Source: Lumbricus terrestris
Lineage: Eukaryota > Annelida > Clitellata > Crassiclitellata > Lumbricidae
NCBI GenBank assembly: GCA_949752735.1
Contig: OX457038.1
Coordinates: 18,745,081-18,809,080 of the forward strand
DNA: 64,000 bases
Reading direction: 5' to 3'
This document shows positions 1 to 10,556 of this stretch, in pieces; the stretch's first letter is position 1; every line of letters starts with the position of its first letter. The position numbers were made by a program, and so were the translations under genes. The notes beneath the pieces were generated by a model, which was given only the letters and a program-made list of their open reading frames with translations, did not search any database and was not told where the DNA came from.

Positions 1-540
1 TCTAATGTTGTGTTTAGCATACATCAATTAACTCGGAGTATTATATCAATAACATTTTAAAGAAGGAATTAAAACCAGTTTACGACAGACTGGACACTTC
101 TGGAACGGTCTCGAAACGACGACTATTCACTGACAACGCCGTTAGCGATTTCCAGCAGGATGGTGCGCGAGCACATCTGCTGTTTCGCGAGCATGGCTGA
201 ACGAAAATATTCCTAACTACATTGAAAACTGGCCTCCAAACTCTCCTGATCTCTCACCGATTGACAATCTCTGGAGTATACTCTCAAGCAGTGTCTACAA
301 AGATCCTGAACCAAAAACTCCTGCTCAGCTAAAACGTCGTTTGCGAAAAGCATGAAATTCGATATCGCTTGAAACTTTGTAGAACCTCATCGAATCTTTG
401 CCCAGACGAATGAAAGCTGTTATAGCCAGCAAAGGCAACACTATTGCCTATTAAATGGTACAATAATTATTGATTTTTGTTGTGTATGTTTTTTCTAACA
501 AACTAGCAAAATCGTTCACGAACTTATTGGACACCCTGTA
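1..540 (+). pseudogene. Tc1-like transposase remnant with 3' terminal repeat
   Basis: This is the C-terminal half of a Tc1/mariner-superfamily DDE transposase, the enzyme that cuts and pastes its own element. At 147-176 the translation reads DFQQDGARAH, the block around the second catalytic Asp. At about 230-280 it reads WPPNSPDLSPIDNLWSIL, the block holding the third acidic residue. Here that residue is Asp, where Tc1 proteins usually have Glu (PIENLW). A stop follows the first block (about residue 18), and frameshifts and a TGA near 354 break the rest, so it is dead. The element ends at 540 in CACCCTGTA followed by TA, as expected for a Tc1 terminus with a TA target duplication. Its 5' part lies outside the window. 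Confidence 0.85.
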
Positions 541-1018
541 TAATTTGGAGCGTAGTTTCAGGAATGAGCAGTCTTTTAAGGTATAATTATACCGCCTAAA
601 TCTAGAGGCCCTTGCAAACTTGAGACCATACACGTCCCAATGACATCTGGGGCCCTACACAGGCTTTATTTGGGGGCCTCACCCAGGTTTTATTTGGAGG
701 CCTCACTCTATTAGTGTTTAGAATAAGTTACAGGCTAAACGCTGTGTTTGAGAAAGTAGACTCAACTGGTCTGATTAGTTTCAATGGCTAGCCTCTTCTT
801 ACGCCAAAAATCAGTATGATATCTGTAGTAGGTCTGCTATGGCAGTGTCATGGTATGTTGAGGCATGTAACAGACCGGACCGGGGGGTTCAAGTGAATAC
901 GCCAGTGTAAGAAATATACAGTCACAAATAGGTATATTGAACAGCTAAATTTGGAGGCCCCTTTCAAACTTGAGGCCTCCCCAACCGGGGAGCGCGGGGG
1001 GTGCTAACGCCGGCACTG
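541..1018. repeat. hAT-like MITE fragment inserted in LINE-A
   Basis: Non-coding repeat with several GGGGCCT/GAGGCCT blocks. Its right edge at 1018 reads CGCCGGCACTG, the inverse of a CAGTGCCGGCG hAT-type terminus, and LINE-A sequence begins immediately after. The matching left terminus and target duplication are not clear, so this is probably truncated or rearranged. Confidence 0.45.
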
Positions 1019-2487
1019 AGTCATTAATCAAGTAGTCGAATAGCAGTGTTTTAGCCCTTTGTAAACTGGATGCTTGCTGAATATGATTAGGAATCGAGTT
1101 CCATAACCAGGCCCAGTGTATTTAATATGGAATCTTCTTGAATTTAATCGAACGGATATGGAACGATAATGAGAGGAATTCCTAGTAGAGTAGTAGTGTA
1201 TTTCAGATCCTTGTTGGAAGTACCCTGTAAAGTTAAGGGGTAGAAGATCATGGGGGATCCATGGGTGAACCGATACATAAAGACACCTATCTGGAAAGTC
1301 ATTATTTGGTGAAACTTTAATAAATTAAATGATTGAAATAAAGGACTTGAGTGAATAATAGGCTTAACTCCAGCTGTGATACGTATTGCGCGTTTTTGGA
1401 GAAGTACTAATTCATTGAACCTGGATTTATATGTAGAATTTTTCCAAACTAAAATACACTACGAGAGATAAGGATATATTAATGAATAGTACAATTTAAC
1501 TCGAATAGTTTGAAGGAGTATAATTATGAGAGATTCGACGAAGGATACCAACATTTTCTGTAATTTTTGCAGATATATATTTAATACGATCATTCCATGT
1601 GAGGTGTTGATCAATGTACACACCAAGAAATTTAGTGGAGCTAACCTGCGTCATGTAGGTATCATTAATAGACAGTTGCAATTCATTCTGAGGCACATCT
1701 TTTTATTAGTTCGAAAGAGCATAAAGTTAGTTTTATATAGGAGAGTCTATTTGCAGAGAACCACTCGGCTATGAAGACAAGCTCATTATTTACTGTCTTT
1801 AAGAGTCTCTGGTAGGATTTATGAGAGTGGAAGACATTTGTATCGTCAGCAAACAAGATGAATGAAAGAGTTAGGCAAGTCATTAATGTATAAAAGAAAA
1901 GGCAAGGGTCCGAGATAAGAACCCTGGGGTACTCCATATCTAACAACTGTAAAATCTGAGAGAGCTCCATTGCAGAAAACACACTGGAGACGTCTATCGA
2001 GATAACTGGCAAACCAAGCTAATTGGATGCCTCTGATGCCGTAATTAGATATTTTTTCAATAGGATCACATAATTTACGATATCGAAGGTCTTTGCTAAA
2101 TCGAAGAAGGTACAAATAGAATATTCATTGTTTTCAAAGGCATTAGAGATTTTATCATACATATCCATTAGAGGCATAAAAGTAGATCGACCAGATTGAA
2201 AGCCATATTGGTATGGAAATATACTATGAGATTTTTTTACATAGTTATTGAGTCTATCATGCATTATTTTTTCAAAATACTTGGCAAAAAAGAAAGAATG
2301 GATAAGGGCCTATAGTTAGAGGGGTCCTCCCTGTCATCCTTTTTAAAAATAGGGACTATTTATGCAATTTTATAATTACAAATGACACACATAACTGAAG
2401 GATATATGAAACTGCAAATGGATTTGGCCATTACAAAACTATCTTTAACGCACGCAAAGTTAGACGGATACACTAATCTCAGGCATA
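1019..2487 (-). pseudogene. LINE-A non-LTR retrotransposon remnant (reverse transcriptase)
   Basis: Reverse-strand remains of a jockey/CR1-group LINE. Reading 5' to 3' on the minus strand, the RT blocks appear in order: IVPIFKKDDREDPSNYRPLS near 2350-2290, FPYQYGFQSGRST near 2220, GVPQGSYLGPLPFLLYINDL near 1930, FADDTN near 1850, and KFLGVYIDQHLTWN near 1620. The catalytic Y/FADD is kept but frameshifts and stops separate the blocks. The C-terminal part continues to 1019 and matches the copies at 10,557-11,262 and 45,046-45,748. The palindromic element at 2488 interrupts its 5' side. It is a dead fragment of a once autonomous copy-and-paste element. Confidence 0.8.
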
Positions 2488-3897
2488 GTCGGGTCAATCT
2501 GCGATATGACCCCAAAAAATTGCAAGAAAGCGTTTTATGACGATTTTCTAGTGTCTTAGGTCTAGTGATGAACATACTAAAAGTTGCAAGAAATCGGACC
2601 ACGGCAAGTGGTCTAATTTTGGCGGGAAAAAAGATGGCCGCCAATTGGACCAGGCATGGAATCTGGAAATGATACTGTTAGAAGCAAATCACGTAATAAT
2701 TTGCCAGCATGCTTTTCTAGACTAATTTGGCCCTCCTGAGAACGAATATCGTGGTTAGGAAGCTTGATTTTTAGCGGTAGCATGGTAAAACGAGATGGTG
2801 GCCAAAATGGTGGCCTATAATTGCTTCAAAAGGTTGTATAGTCGGGTCAATCTACGAAATGATCCGCAAAATTGCAAGAAGGCGTTTTATGATGATTTTC
2901 TGGTATATTTGGTCTGGTGTTTAACATACTAAAAGTTGCAAGAAATCGGACCACGGCAAGTGGTCTAATTTTGGCGGGGGAAAAGATGGCCGCCAATTGG
3001 ATCAGGCTTCGAATCCGGAAATGATACTGTTAGAAGCAGATCATGTAACAATTTGGTAACATGCTTTTATAGACTAATTTGACCCTTCTGGGAACGAAAA
3101 TCGTGGTTTGCAAGCTTGATTTTTAGCGGTTGCATGGGAAAACAAGATGGCGGCCAAAATGGCGGCCTATTGCTTAAAAAGGCTGTAAGTCGGGTTTTGT
3201 ATGTGATATGAACATGATTTTGTAATTTAAATTAAGATGCAAGTGTTCTAAGCATGCAATGGAATCAAAGACACATACATGTATGTGGCACTGGAAGAAA
3301 GCCAACATGGCGGGAAAATGGCGGCCAGAATTTTGAAATTGCTATAGGTAAAGTGATGTATGCAACGGAAACATGAATTCGGACTCCAACTTCGCAATGG
3401 AATCAACTTTGCAAATGTGACACTGCAAGAAAACTAAAATGGCAGCGATCGGAAGCGTTTCCAAGAAGTTCGTCAACGGAACTTTTGGGTTTACGACAAG
3501 CGGAAGTGTCTCGGAAATAGATGGATCTTTTGGAGGAGGAGGAGGAGGAGGAGAAGTGGAACGGGGTAGAAGGCGAATGGAATCCATCCTGCGCAATCCC
3601 ATCCTCCGCCAACCCATCCACATCATCATCAGCATCATCTCTATCACAGCATGACCTCGAGCGGCGCTGGATGGGGTTCATTCCAGATCCAGGGGTCAGT
3701 CCATCGAACAAAATGTACATGGGGTCGACGTTGGAACGAACGTCGGCATCAACTGTCACCAGGGGCAGACTGCATCGTCCCTCTATAGAGAAGCCAGGCC
3801 TATGGGCACCTGCCGGGAACACACAAACAGGACAAGGGTTTGCTATCCATGACGCATCACCACCACCACCAGCACCACCACTACCTGGAGATGGAAG
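2488..3897. repeat. Left arm of the palindromic element
   Basis: Arm with three diverged tandem units starting at 2488, 2841 and 3189 (spacing 353 and 348 bp). Each unit contains AAGATGGCGGCC-like and GCTTGATTTTTAGCGG blocks. The arm then passes into a 70-codon open frame starting MAAIGSVSKKFVNGTFGF at 3439, a (GGA)n stretch, and the Onecut-derived segment. It pairs with 4064-5804 over nearly its whole length. Confidence 0.8.
3650..3897 (+). pseudogene. onecut: Captured Onecut (HNF-6-like) fragment, left-arm copy
   Basis: Plus-strand reading SQAYGHLPGTHKQDKG, then LLSMT, a run of histidines with one Gln (3854-3883), and YLEME ending at 3897. The corresponding right-arm copy continues into a recognisable CUT domain, so this is the region just before the CUT domain of a Onecut-class transcription factor. 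A two-base shift introduces TAG just upstream. It is missing about 230 bp present in the right arm, and homology stops exactly where the CUT domain should begin. It cannot make a DNA-binding protein. Confidence 0.7.
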
Positions 3898-3971
3898 GTG
3901 TTCGTATATTTTCTGCACTCCAAACGCAGATCACGTTATACCATAGAAACCACTGTTTGCACAGCGATGTT

Positions 3972-4540
3972 TCATGGGGTCCAGTCTGAATCGATAGTGT
4001 GAGGGTTGCTGTACCTCTTCATCTCACTGCTGATCTTCTGCGCTAGGTCCTTCGTGTTGATCTCTTCCATCTCCAGGTGGTGGTGTTGATGGTGGTGGTG
4101 CTGGTGGTGACCGCTTTTGCCAGAGTGTCGTTCGAGGCCCCCTGGGAGATGATCGTTCTCTTAGCGTTCCTTTTGCCGGACACAGGCTGGCAACGCGAGG
4201 GGAAGAATAGCGCAACGAGAAGAGGTTCGTAGTGTGCGGATTGGGACTGAACGACGGCTAGAGGAAACGAGACGACGACGATGGAACAGCGAATGGTAGG
4301 GGCAGCCCCACTCTGGTATACGGGTCGTAGGGGTGCGCTGATTGATGCGTCATGGATAGCAAACTCTTGTCCTATATATTTGAGTGTTCCCGGCAGGTGC
4401 CCGTAGGACTGGCTTCTGTAGAGGAACGATGCTGAATGCCCCTGGTGACCGTTGATGCCGACGTTCGTTCCAACGCCGACCCCATGTACATTTTGTTCGA
4501 TGGACTGACCCCGAGATCTGGAATGAACCCCCATCCAGCA
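3972..4540 (-). pseudogene. onecut: Captured Onecut (HNF-6-like) fragment with start of CUT domain, right-arm copy
   Basis: On the minus strand, 4160-3972 is an open frame reading HSGKSG, HHQHHHHQHHH, LEMEEINTKDLAQKISSEMK, then RYS before breaking into NPHTIDSDWTP and a stop. EEINTK..AQ.I..E.KRYS is the start of the Onecut-family CUT domain, and a histidine-rich stretch ahead of it is typical of these liver/neural transcription factors. In the real gene KRYS is followed by IPQAIFAQ; here that is absent, so capture ended inside the exon. Upstream in another frame the strand reads GHQGHSASFLYRSQSYGHLP and, further on, MTHQSAHPYDPYTRVGLPLP, which fits the same gene after frameshifts. CUT and homeodomain helices that contact DNA are missing. 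Assignment is from motif memory, not a search. Confidence 0.75.
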
Positions 4541-5804
4541 CCGTTTGATGTCATGCTGTGATGGAGATGATGCTGATGATGATGTGGATGGGTTGGCGGA
4601 GGATGGGATTGCGCAGGATGGATTCCATTCGCCTTCTACCCCGTTCCACTTCTCCTCCTCCTCCTCCTCCTCCTCCAAAAGATCCATCTATTTCCGAGAC
4701 ACTTCCGCTTGTCGTAAACCCAAAAGTTCCGTTGACGAACTTCTCGGAAACGCTTCCGATCGCTGCCATTTTAGTTTTCTTGCAGTGTCACATTTGCAAA
4801 GTTGATTCCATTGCGAAGTTGGAGTCCGAATTCATGTTTCCGTTGCATACATCACTTTACCTATAGCAATTTCAACATTCTGGCCGCCATTTTCCCGCCA
4901 TTTTGGCTTTCTTCCAGTGCCACATATGTGTCTTTGATTCCATTGCATGCTTAGAACACTTGCATCTTAATTTAAATTACAAAATCATGTTCATATCACA
5001 TACAAAACCCGACTTACAGCCTTTTTAAGCAATAGGCCGCCATTTTGGCCGCCATCTTGTTTTCCCATGCAACCGCTAAAAATCAAGCTTGCAAACCACG
5101 ATTTTCGTTCCCAGAAGGGTCAAATTAGTCTATAAAAGCATGTTACCAAATTGTTACATGATCTGCTTCTAACAGTATCATTTCCGGATTCGAAGCCTGA
5201 TCCAATTGGCGGCCATCTTTTCCCCCGCCAAAATTAGACCACTTGCCGTGGTCCGATTTCTTGCAACTTTTAGTATGTTAAACACCAGACCAAATATACC
5301 AGAAAATCATCATAAAACGCCTTCTTGCAATTTTGCGGATCATTTCGTAGATTGACCCGACTATACAACCTTTTGAAGCAATTATAGGCCACCATTTTGG
5401 CCACCATCTCGTTTTACCATGCTACCGCTAAAAATCAAGCTTCCTAACCACGATATTCGTTCTCAGGAGGGCCAAATTAGTCTAGAAAAGCATGCTGGCA
5501 AATTATTACGTGATTTGCTTCTAACAGTATCATTTCCAGATTCCATGCCTGGTCCAATTGGCGGCCATCTTTTTTCCCGCCAAAATTAAACCACTTGCCG
5601 TGGTCCGATTTCTTGCAACTTTTAGTATGTTCATCACCAGACCTAAGACACCAGAAAATCGTCATAAAACGCTTTCTTGCAATTTTTTTAGGGTTCACCA
5701 ATTTTTTTTCGTAGTATGTTCATCACTAGACCTAAGACACTAGAAAATCGTCATAAAACGCTTTCTTGCAATTTTTTTTGGGTCATATCGCAGATTGACC
5801 CGAC
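4064..5804. repeat. Right arm of the palindromic element
   Basis: Inverse copy of 2488-3897, beginning at the LEME codons shared by both arms. It is longer because it keeps about 230 bp between GHLPGT and the histidine run (roughly 4113-4345) that the left arm has lost, and because its outer end carries an extra 70 bp duplication. It contains the same MAAIGSVSEKFVNGTFGF frame on the minus strand (4551-4769). Confidence 0.8.
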
Positions 5805-5806
5805 TA

Positions 5807-7200
5807 CAAGGCTTGTTTTGTTCCTTATCATGATTATAATAATCACACAAATTGTTAATGAAAACAAATGAAATTTAGAGGTAAACCCATTTGACACTTT
5901 TTATGCTATTTGGACAGATGTCGATTATTGTTCGGTAATGGCTAATGTACGACCTGAGCGACATTGAGCGATGTCTGGGGAGATTCCATTTCTCAACTAC
6001 CGTACTTCAACACTGTAATTAACCTGAGAGTCACCTTCTTGAGTGCCGTTCACCATTTTGGGGATTGCCAGGAGTTTTTCCTGACAATTTCCAGTGACAA
6101 TAGTAGCTTTGCGGTCCATATTTTCCTTTGATCCGTCGATGCTGGACAACATTTTGCCTTCTCAGTGAGGTAATAGCAGGCCTGCCAGTGTGCACTCTTG
6201 TTCGTCCATTGCACCTAGCTGCTTCTTGTCCTTCTTTTATTCCGAACTTCTAGAAAGTGGTATTTCTGAAATTAATGTCATAACCAATCGCCAGTGCGAC
6301 GCCTCTATCTACAGACCAAGGATCAGGGTCTGGAAGGTCAACATGATACAAAGCACCAACAACTAAACTAAAGAGGACTGGATGATGTTCTTGGATCTTG
6401 TTTAATAATGACGCAGTTAGTAGCAGCTTCTTATGCAGCCATTGTGTAGTGTAGATGTATTGCATACGTACTAGGACTAAGTTGTCTGATACTCATCAAT
6501 GTGATCAAATACTTCTACATGTATAGATGCCAACGCAGAAAGTTCACATGCTGCTTCATAACTGTCTTTTGTCTTGCGTTCTTCATTTTAGTTTTCACCA
6601 TTCTCTATTTTCCTGCGTTTGCCTCTTTCTGCTTTCTTTTGCTGCTGTCTTTAGGTTTACTCCAATCATGCTGCTGGAAAATAAGTCTGCTCTTTGTAGG
6701 ACCTATTCGAAGGATATCACGATCTTAGGCTTGCTGGATTTCAGTAATCACATCCTTTGAGGCAATATCGAACAATTTTTGAAGATCCCTCTTGAACATG
6801 TCGTCTTCATCCTGTCACTTACTCTTTATAATGGTAAGTGAATCTTCAGAGGTAGGTAGTTCTGGTAAAGCTTTGGCAGTTTCCTTACACACCAGCTGTG
6901 TTGGTATTCTGGCAAGCACCCAAATACAAACAACTGCATCATAGGCCATTTTGTGGCTTTCCGGAAGGGGTCACCCTTTAGCGATAATGATTAAACTGAA
7001 GCAGTGAAGCAGTTGCCTTGCATCCAGGCTGCGTGGTAATATTGCAGTAAAGAATCGAGAGACTGGTTTCCCATGGCCAGTGCTCTGGGTCGAATCTCAA
7101 ATTAGACGAAGCCATATTAGTCTGATAATGACGGTTAACATGACGTAAAGACATTATCAACACTCAAGTAAAATGTTCAGAATGGGTTGACCTCTAAATG
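5807..7200 (-). pseudogene. Decayed unknown coding region, possibly a large DNA element
   Basis: No intact gene, but minus-strand translation shows protein-like blocks in several frames: LARIPTQLVCKETAKALPEL near 6910, DLQKLFDIASKDVITEIQQA near 6790-6730, and KIQEHHPVLFSLVVGALYHV near 6400-6340. RIPTQ and LFDIA.(K/H)DA-type blocks followed by a long helical segment recall a widespread transposon-linked protein group in invertebrates (I suspect the DUF6589 type), but I cannot confirm this. Stops and frameshifts are frequent. The 5807-6040 part shows nothing further. Confidence 0.3.
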
Positions 7201-7210
7201 TTGCACAATC

Positions 7211-8390
7211 AGGCTGAATAATGAATAATGAATTAATGTCAGCTAGTGATTGGTTCAAGGCAAATAAACTTTCATTAAACCTATCTAAAACTAATTATAT
7301 CATATTTCGCTCAAATAAAAAACCAATGCCTATAACAAATAATGAGCTGCTTATTGACAACAAAGTTATTCCTCAAGTTAACACGACAAAATTCCTTGAC
7401 GTTCATATTGATCAGCACCTAAAATGGAAAGTCCATATAGACGAAATAAGTAAAAAAAAATCAAAAAGCATAGGCATTATTAAGAGAGTCTCTTACTTGC
7501 TTCCCTCTCATGTGCTTATCAATCTATATTTCACCCTAGTCTATCCATACCTTACTTACTCTAATTTAATTTGGACTTCAACCTATGATACCCATCTCCA
7601 TGTTCAAGGACCTTGCAAAAAAAGCCATATGAGTTATCACTAAATCCACTGTTAACTGTCATACTGGTCCCCCTATTTGCTGAGCATAAACTCCTAAATA
7701 TTAAGCAGATTAGATTTGAACAGACATCTCAATTTATGTATCAATACATCAATAGCCTCCTCCCTTCTTCCTTTGCATCCTACTTCTCTCCTCCATTGCA
7801 TCCTGGACTCACTAGAGGTAATAGAGACTTCAAGATTCTTTTTGCAAAAACAAATGTTCGGAAATTTTTCATTAAATTCCAAGGCCCTGTCATATGGAAT
7901 AAAATTCCGATTCACATTCGTAAGGCTACTAACTTAACTCACTTTAAACACCTGTTACGTGTGTATACATTATGTAATGTTTTCTGTTAATAGCATGAGG
8001 GGTTACCCATGCTAATACTGATTTATTTGTTTGTTTGATTGCTTTTGCTTTTATTTTGTTCTTTCTCTGAGTTTTTCATGTAGTGTTAACAACATTAGAT
8101 TTGTTTTTTTTATAATAATTTTTTTTCTTTCCCTAGTTAAGTAATATCTCTGCATTCCAATACTCCCTTCAGCTTTCACTTTCTCACTTCACTTTGTTAA
8201 TTAGGCCCCTGCTTAGCGGGACTTGTCCCTTTTGGTGTGCCTATTTGCTCCCTCACTCTTATAATACCTATTCACTTTGAGTATTTTTCTTATTGCGAAT
8301 TATGTCTATACTTTGTTAAACATACATGTACAATTGAATTGTTGGGATCAATAAAAATATGTCTATGTCTAATTGTCTATGTCTAAATTT
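7211..8390 (+). pseudogene. LINE-B non-LTR retrotransposon, 3' part of reverse transcriptase and 3' tail
   Basis: C-terminal RT of a CR1/jockey-type LINE on the plus strand. 7221-7643 reads through ASDWFKANKLSLNLSKTNYI and TTKFLDVHIDQHLKW to INLYFTLVYPYLTYSNLIW. A frameshift near 7615 leads to 7640-7990, which keeps QFMYQYINSLLPSSF and GPVIWNKIPIHIRKATNL. The 3' UTR follows with a short hairpin (GCGGGACTTGTCCC near 8217-8230), and the element ends in a heptamer tail of TATGTCT-like units (8357-8385). It is 5' truncated, as is usual for LINEs, and lacks the catalytic YADD block. Confidence 0.8.
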
Positions 8391-8506
8391 TACAGAGAGG
8401 CTATCTACTCCAAGTGGACAAAAATAAGCCTTGTGGAGAAAGAATTCTGACAACTTAATTTTTTGGCTATGGTTTGTGGACCAGTCTAACGTATCATAGC
8501 TGGAGT

Positions 8507-10556
8507 CAGTGGCGTAGCTACCATGTGTGCAATGTGTGCAAAGCACACGGGCCCACGGCCTCCAGGGGCCCACAGAGATTGCTGAATTATTAGCCTACTA
8601 GCTGGGGTACCCGGCGTTGCCCGGGAATTTTGGGATTCGGTCGTTCCCGGCCGTTCCCAGCCAATCCCTCCCTTCCTCAACCCCGAAAATTTGTTTCCCC
8701 CTCATCCCCCATCCCCATCCCGACCACCACACGACACCCCACCACACTCCGACCTCCACCGGTTCGCCACCCTTGAAATTTTAGTTTTCGGGGAAAAATC
8801 CCCCCATCGCCCAACCCCTCCCCCCACCACACCCCACGACACCCCAACACATTCCAACCTCCACCGGTAAGTCACCCGTGAAATTTTTATTTTCGGAAAA
8901 AAATTCTTCCCCCCACCCCCCAACACCACTCCACGACACCCACCACACTCCAACCACTACCGGTACGCCACCCGTGAAATTTGGGTTTTCGGGAAAAATG
9001 TTCTCCCACCCCTACCACCCCTACTACCCCCACGCCCCACGACACTCCACCACACTCCGACCTCCAGCGGAACGCCACCCGTGAAATTTTTATTTTCGAG
9101 AACATTTTTCTCCCTTCACCCCACCACAACCCACGACACCCACCACACTCTGACCTCTACCGGTAAGCCACCCGTGAAATTTTGGTTTTCGGGAAATATT
9201 TTCACCCCCACCACATCCCACCACACTCCGACCTCCACCGGTACGCGACCAGTGAAATCCAAGCTGGCAAAAGCGCTGGCCTTAAGCACCTCTAAAACGG
9301 TGTCAACCACTGCTTTTATGCGTTTGAGACCCGAAAGAAAAGTGATGTCATAAACCTGTGAGGAAAACGTCCAACAGGGAAAATGAGGGTTTTGCCCCCA
9401 CCCTGGCCCCCATGGTGGCAGATATTCGCCGACCCCTCAATGACCAGTGTCGGGTCGACCCCGACCCCCTGCGAAGGAGTGGGGTCGATTGTTTCAAAAC
9501 TGTGGTCGTGCATTGCTAACAAGCAAGCAAGCAAGACCACAAACACACAGACTTACTAAAATATATATAAGATATTCTAACCCAGTTAGTAATTCACATT
9601 AAGTTGTGACAGATGTAGTTTTTGCGAACATACTTGCATTAGGCTACTTCGCTACTTTACTGACGTCTGTCAACTGCCGTGCAGACAGGCAGGCAGGCAG
9701 GCCTATACTGAATTCCCTTGAACTTGTTTTTCTTCTCGAGTCATGACGGTCAAAATTTGATTGCGCAATTACGCTAATTGTGAACGATAATAAATAATTG
9801 GTTTAATTCAGTTTCAAGCTGAGAACAGTAAACGAATCATACACGCTTCTGATTTTCGTTCACAAACTTTCCTATGCAAAGGTCAAAAGCGGGCCTGTGC
9901 TATCGTTTAGGATAGGCGTGATCACATCCGCCTATCTGTCACGTTCTCGTAGTGCAATTAAATGGTGCGCCGCAGAAACTTTTTACTTCTAACAGGCATG
10001 CTCGTGTATTCCGGTCATATGCTGGATTATTATAGTAACGGTAGTAAACTGACATCTTCCTCAACCAGAGTGAGATTTTCCCGGGAGTTTGAGGTCGTTC
10101 AACCCTCGTTAGTCTTTCTTAGGGTACACATAGTTAATGAGATTTTCCCGGGAGTTTGAGGTCGTTCAACCCTCGTCAGTCTTTCTAAGGGTACTGTACA
10201 CATAGTTAAGTCTTTTCACCTTTTCACAACCCAACTCCACATGGATCATAGCATAATACCCCAGTTATTAATAAGTGGAAAAGTCTGCAACTTGAAAGAC
10301 TTTAAATTCTACTGGGAAATCACTGCAGTTAGGCCTATAATAGGCCTACTTTAATTTATCGGTCTCATCGTGCAGCTGCAGCATTCATGTTTTTTCTCTG
10401 AGTGAGTTGTATTACATGTGTTGGACCTAAAAGCAAATGCCATTGATTAGTTTGGGATATTGATAGCAAGAACGAAAAGATACCAGCCACATGGTCAAAC
10501 AGGGGCCCATGCGGGACCCCGGCACACGGGCCCACAAAAAGCTAGCTACGCCACTG
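8507..10556. mobile_element. Non-autonomous hAT element, copy 1 (with internal Helitron)
   Basis: Terminal inverted repeats CAGTGGCGTAGCTA at 8507 and TAGCTACGCCACTG ending at 10,556. The 8 bp target duplication GCTGGAGT is at 8499-8506 and 10,557-10,564. These are hallmarks of hAT cut-and-paste elements. Inner ends carry GGGCCCA blocks (8549-8575 and 10,500-10,533). No transposase coding is visible. It shares nearly its full sequence with 18,364-21,054 and a diverged relative at 27,985-29,506. The two tandem 64 bp units at 10,068-10,198 (GAGATTTTCCCGGGAGTTTG) are internal. Confidence 0.92.
8598..9572 (-). mobile_element. Non-autonomous Helitron within hAT copy 1
   Basis: Minus-strand Helitron. 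The 5' end TCTTATATATATTTTAGTAA lies at 9572 and the 3' end CTAG at 8601-8598, preceded by a CCCGG...CCGGG hairpin. It is inserted between A and T with no target duplication, as expected for rolling-circle transposition. The body holds a minisatellite of about 120-140 bp units, each with CACCCGTGAAATTT followed by a C-rich stretch (8740-9250). The hAT relative at 27,985 shows the empty site, which confirms the borders. There is no Rep/helicase gene. Confidence 0.85.

Larger units (their letters stand above)
2488..5804. mobile_element. Giant palindromic (foldback-type) transposon carrying a captured Onecut fragment
   Basis: A 3.3 kb near-perfect inverted repeat. The left arm begins GTCGGGTCAATCTGCGATAT at 2488 and the right arm ends with its reverse complement at 5804. 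TA dinucleotides flank both ends (2486-2487 and 5805-5806), suggesting a TA target duplication as in Tc1/mariner-type transposition. Arms run about 2488-3897 and 4064-5804, with a spacer of about 166 bp. The outer part of each arm is built of about 350 bp subrepeats that each restart with a TCGGGT motif (2488, 2841, 3189). The inner part of both arms is host-gene-derived (see Onecut entries). No transposase is visible, so it must move in trans. The right arm carries an extra tandem duplication of its last 70 bp at 5712-5780. Confidence 0.8.
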
